Source of the DNA: CAZGMN01 sp964645765
GTDB lineage: Bacteria > Acidobacteriota > Aminicenantia > Aminicenantales > Aminicenantaceae
Length of the DNA: 52,099 nt
Direction of reading: 5' to 3'
Assembly (NCBI GenBank): GCA_964645765.1
Contig: CAZYBE010000022.1
Location: 1 to 52,099, forward strand
The translations under genes were made by a program, and so were the position numbers. The notes below the pieces were generated by a model, which ran no database searches, was not told the DNA's origin, and saw only the letters and a list, made by a program, of their open reading frames with translations. Positions 49,890 through 52,099 of this stretch are shown here, in pieces (position 1 is the stretch's first letter; every line of letters begins with the position of its first letter).

Positions 49890-49937
49890 TGATAATAAGA
49901 TAACAATAATGAGCTTTTCGTTTCTATCGGCAATTTT

Positions 49938-50945
49938 GTGGTGAGCAAAGTGGACCTCATCGAGCTTACAAAAACACTGGTGAATATTCCTTCGATCACA
50001 GGGTCCGAAGCTGCGATTGCCGACTTTCTCTCCAGCTATCTCAGAAGCCAGGGATTTGACCTGGAAAAGCAAGAGGTTGACGGAAAGAGAAGAAATATTT
50101 TAGCCGTTCTTCATCCAAGCCCGCGAGTGATTCTCTGCACGCACATGGATACAGTCCCGCCTTTTTATGGAGCGAGGGAGGATGAGTCTTTCATCTATGG
50201 CCGTGGAGCATGTGATGCCAAAGGCATCATGGCTTCCATGATTTTTGCCGCCCAGGAGCTGAGCAAGGAAGGGATGAAAAAAATCGGTCTTCTCTTTGTT
50301 GTCGGGGAAGAGACGGACAGCGTCGGCGCAAAGATGGCCGGCTCATTGAATGTTGATTCAGAGTATGTCATTGTCGGCGAGCCAACAGAAAATAAGATGG
50401 GCAGCGGGCATAAGGGCGTAGTCAACCTGAAAATTTTGGCTGAGGGAAAATCGGCTCATTCCGCATTCCCTGATTTGGGTGAATCCGCCGTCGAAAAGCT
50501 TCTCGATGTCCTCCAGGAAATTCGAGGTTTGGATTTCAGAGAAGACCCAATCCTGGGAAAAACAGTTATAAACATCGGAAAGATTGAAGGAGGTTTAGCT
50601 TTCAATGTTATTGCGGACTCGGCAAGCGCCGAGGTCTCTTTCCGCAGCGGGCTTAATTCTTATGAGATTATTGAAAAAGTAAAGGCAGTGGCCGGCCAAA
50701 GGGCCAGGATTGAGGTTATTTCCCAATCAGAGCCTCAAGTTTTATTCACGATTCCAGGATTTGAGCAGGCCGTTCTTCCCTATGGAACAGACATCCCTTA
50801 CCTAAAAAGATTCGGGAGACCGCTGCTCTTGGGGCCTGGGTCTGCCTTAGTTGCCCACACAGAGAATGAAAGGGTAGATAAGAAGCAGCTTTTCGATGGG
50901 GTTGAGATTTATAAAAAAATTGTGAAAATACTTATTACGTATTGA
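49938..50945 (+). CDS. M20-family deacetylase/peptidase (ArgE/DapE/ACY1-like)
   Basis: 335 aa from GTG (49938), a bit short for DapE (about 375). Metal ligands are visible: LCTHMDTVPP (His, Asp), YGRGACDAKGIMASM (Asp), VVGEETDSVGA (Glu-Glu), IVGEPTENKMGSGHKG (Glu) and a late His in ALVAHTENERV. A dimerisation domain lies between. Expected to remove the acetyl group from N-acetyl-LL-diaminopimelate or a similar acetylated intermediate. It lies after dapH and before an aminotransferase, which matches the acetyl branch. The specific substrate cannot be fixed by sequence alone; LysK-type or ArgE-type activity is possible. Confidence 0.85.
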   Translation: MVSKVDLIELTKTLVNIPSITGSEAAIADFLSSYLRSQGFDLEKQEVDGKRRNILAVLHPSPRVILCTHMDTVPPFYGAREDESFIYGRGACDAKGIMASMIFAAQELSKEGMKKIGLLFVVGEETDSVGAKMAGSLNVDSEYVIVGEPTENKMGSGHKGVVNLKILAEGKSAHSAFPDLGESAVEKLLDVLQEIRGLDFREDPILGKTVINIGKIEGGLAFNVIADSASAEVSFRSGLNSYEIIEKVKAVAGQRARIEVISQSEPQVLFTIPGFEQAVLPYGTDIPYLKRFGRPLLLGPGSALVAHTENERVDKKQLFDGVEIYKKIVKILITY

Positions 50946-50965
50946 CGATAATAAAAGAAATCTTC

Positions 50966-52099
50966 ATGAGGAAATTTTTTAGCGAGCGGATGAGAGGAGT
51001 GGAAAAGACTCTGATTCGCCGCATTACTGACCTGGCTGATTCCTCCTGCATCGACCTCGGTTTGGGCGAGCTCCGCTTTCCAACGCCAAAATCCATACTC
51101 GGCCATATCAAAGAGAAGTCTGGAGATTGGAATCTTGGCTATACCCCGAACGAGGGGCTTCAGGAGCTGAGAAGCCTTGTCGCGGAGAAATGCGGATATT
51201 CCGTTTCGCCTGACCAGGTTTGTATCACTGTTGGCGCAGAGGAGGCTATCTTCGCCACGCTCATGGTTTTGGTCAATTCAGGTGATGAAGTCCTGGTTCC
51301 AGACCCAGGGTATCCGGCTTATCCCTTGATCGTCAAGATGGCTGGAGGCGTGCCGAAGACATATCCTCTTCATCCAGAAAATCATTTTGACCTGAAGTTT
51401 GAAGATATCGAAAGCCGCATTAATGAGAAAACAAAAGCCATTATCATCAACAGCCCAAACAATCCAAGCGGCGCGATCTATTCCAGGGAAGAGATGATGA
51501 GCTTAGCCGGGCTCCTTGAAGAGCGAAAAGCCATGGCCATCTCCGATGAAGTCTACCGGGATATTTATTTTGAAGAAGAGCCGGACTCCATTGCCGGGCA
51601 TGTCAAAAATTTTGTGGTGATAAACAGCGTATCCAAGAGCTTCAGCATGACTGGTTGGCGGCTGGGCTGGTGCATCGCGCCGGTGGCGTTAATCAAGCTC
51701 ATAGCTACTTTTCATCAGTTGGCCGTGGCCTGCGCCCCGGCGATTTCCCAGCGTGCCGCAATCTTCGCCCTTAAAGGCAATGCCGAAGAGGAAAGGCTTC
51801 AGAATAGGGAAGAATTGCGGAAGCGGAGGGAGCTTGCCATGAGTTGTCTCGAAAAATACACCGACTTGAGCTATATAAAGCCTGCAGGAGCTTTTTATAT
51901 TTTCACAAACATTGCGAATAAAATTCCCAAATATGGAAGCTCTTTGGATGTTTCTATGAATCTTTTAAAGAAAGAAAAGATTGTCACCATTCCCGGGATT
52001 GCCTTTGGCCAGAGAGGCGAAGGGTTTTTGCGCATCTCGTTCTCACCTCCGCCTGAGCAAATTGAAGAAGCCATTCGAAGAATCGGGCACTTTTTTAAA
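50966..52099 (+). CDS. PLP-dependent aminotransferase, class I, running off the window
   Basis: From the ATG at 50966 the frame stays open for 378 codons to the window end; no stop is seen, so at least the last codons are missing. The class I/II aminotransferase fold is clear: YTPNEGLQELRSLVAEKCGY, VGAEEAIFATLMVL, NSPNNPSGAIYS (Asn), AISDEVYRDIYFEE (Asp/Tyr), and the PLP Lys in SVSKSFSMTGWRLGW. It ends EAIRRIGHFFK, close to a normal C-terminus. In this operon it is the likely N-acetyl-diaminopimelate aminotransferase. The short spacer of 20 nt after the M20 gene supports cotranscription. Confidence 0.9.
   Translation, partial: MRKFFSERMRGVEKTLIRRITDLADSSCIDLGLGELRFPTPKSILGHIKEKSGDWNLGYTPNEGLQELRSLVAEKCGYSVSPDQVCITVGAEEAIFATLMVLVNSGDEVLVPDPGYPAYPLIVKMAGGVPKTYPLHPENHFDLKFEDIESRINEKTKAIIINSPNNPSGAIYSREEMMSLAGLLEERKAMAISDEVYRDIYFEEEPDSIAGHVKNFVVINSVSKSFSMTGWRLGWCIAPVALIKLIATFHQLAVACAPAISQRAAIFALKGNAEEERLQNREELRKRRELAMSCLEKYTDLSYIKPAGAFYIFTNIANKIPKYGSSLDVSMNLLKKEKIVTIPGIAFGQRGEGFLRISFSPPPEQIEEAIRRIGHFFK

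Noticed and set aside
1..52099. CRISPR arrays, tRNA or rRNA genes, and prophage
   Set aside because: No regularly spaced direct repeats, cloverleaf sequences, rRNA motifs or phage structural genes were seen by eye. A covariance-model search would be decisive.

Overview
The window looks like a metagenome-assembled scaffold (two runs of exactly 100 N at 23193-23292 and 38432-38531) from a Gram-negative, probably fermentative or proteolytic heterotroph. Outer-membrane beta-barrels, an Omp85 protein, many signal peptides, sortilin-type propellers, a thioredoxin-DUF3738 protein and GH36/GH38 glycosidases suggest the Acidobacteriota/Aminicenantes part of the tree. This is an inference from gene content; no rRNA or tRNA gene was found to settle it.

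Layout. 1-5206: start of an AAA_14 ATPase gene, a large secreted sortilin-like propeller, a YdeI/DUF1801 protein, and a decayed chimera of two unrelated transposases. 5207-10525: secreted subtilase, a beta-barrel protein, and a GH36-like lipoprotein. 10644-15210: envelope redox and signalling genes (DUF1573-rhodanese, thioredoxin-CcdA fusion, zinc-ribbon Ser/Thr kinase, SH3-barrel protein) closed by a hairpin terminator. 15262-16713: GntR regulator plus slipin, driven from a promoter built into an array of 8-bp repeats. 16996-21227: a tightly coupled four-gene operon (ABC-2 ATPase, permease, seven-bladed VCBS propeller, one-POTRA Omp85 barrel), the best candidate here for an undescribed trans-envelope system. 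It collides tail-to-tail with a truncated trmJ-like gene coupled to truD.

22884-26371: a small zinc ribbon, then an ECF sigma / anti-sigma / DUF4097 beta-solenoid operon. 26529-36838: thioredoxin-DUF3738, GH38 mannosidase, a G+C-rich amino-acid permease, a second sortilin-like propeller, and a small nucleotidyltransferase cluster. 37127-45673: alcohol dehydrogenase, CocE-type peptidase, VTT membrane protein, radical SAM protein, a PAP2 relic, a transglutaminase-like protein and a sodium/solute symporter. 45768-46949: a second AAA_14 ATPase with an operator-like promoter. 47292-52099: an amino-acid operon (dapA, homoserine kinase, dapH, M20 deacetylase, aminotransferase) consistent with the acetyl branch of lysine/diaminopimelate synthesis plus threonine synthesis.

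Scattered through the gaps is a palindromic intergenic repeat with the core GGGGACACA (three loci). The main systems here are secretion and degradation of peptides and glycans (subtilase, CocE, mannosidase, GH36, symporters), envelope maintenance (Omp85, ABC-2, slipin, DUF4097) and lysine/threonine synthesis.
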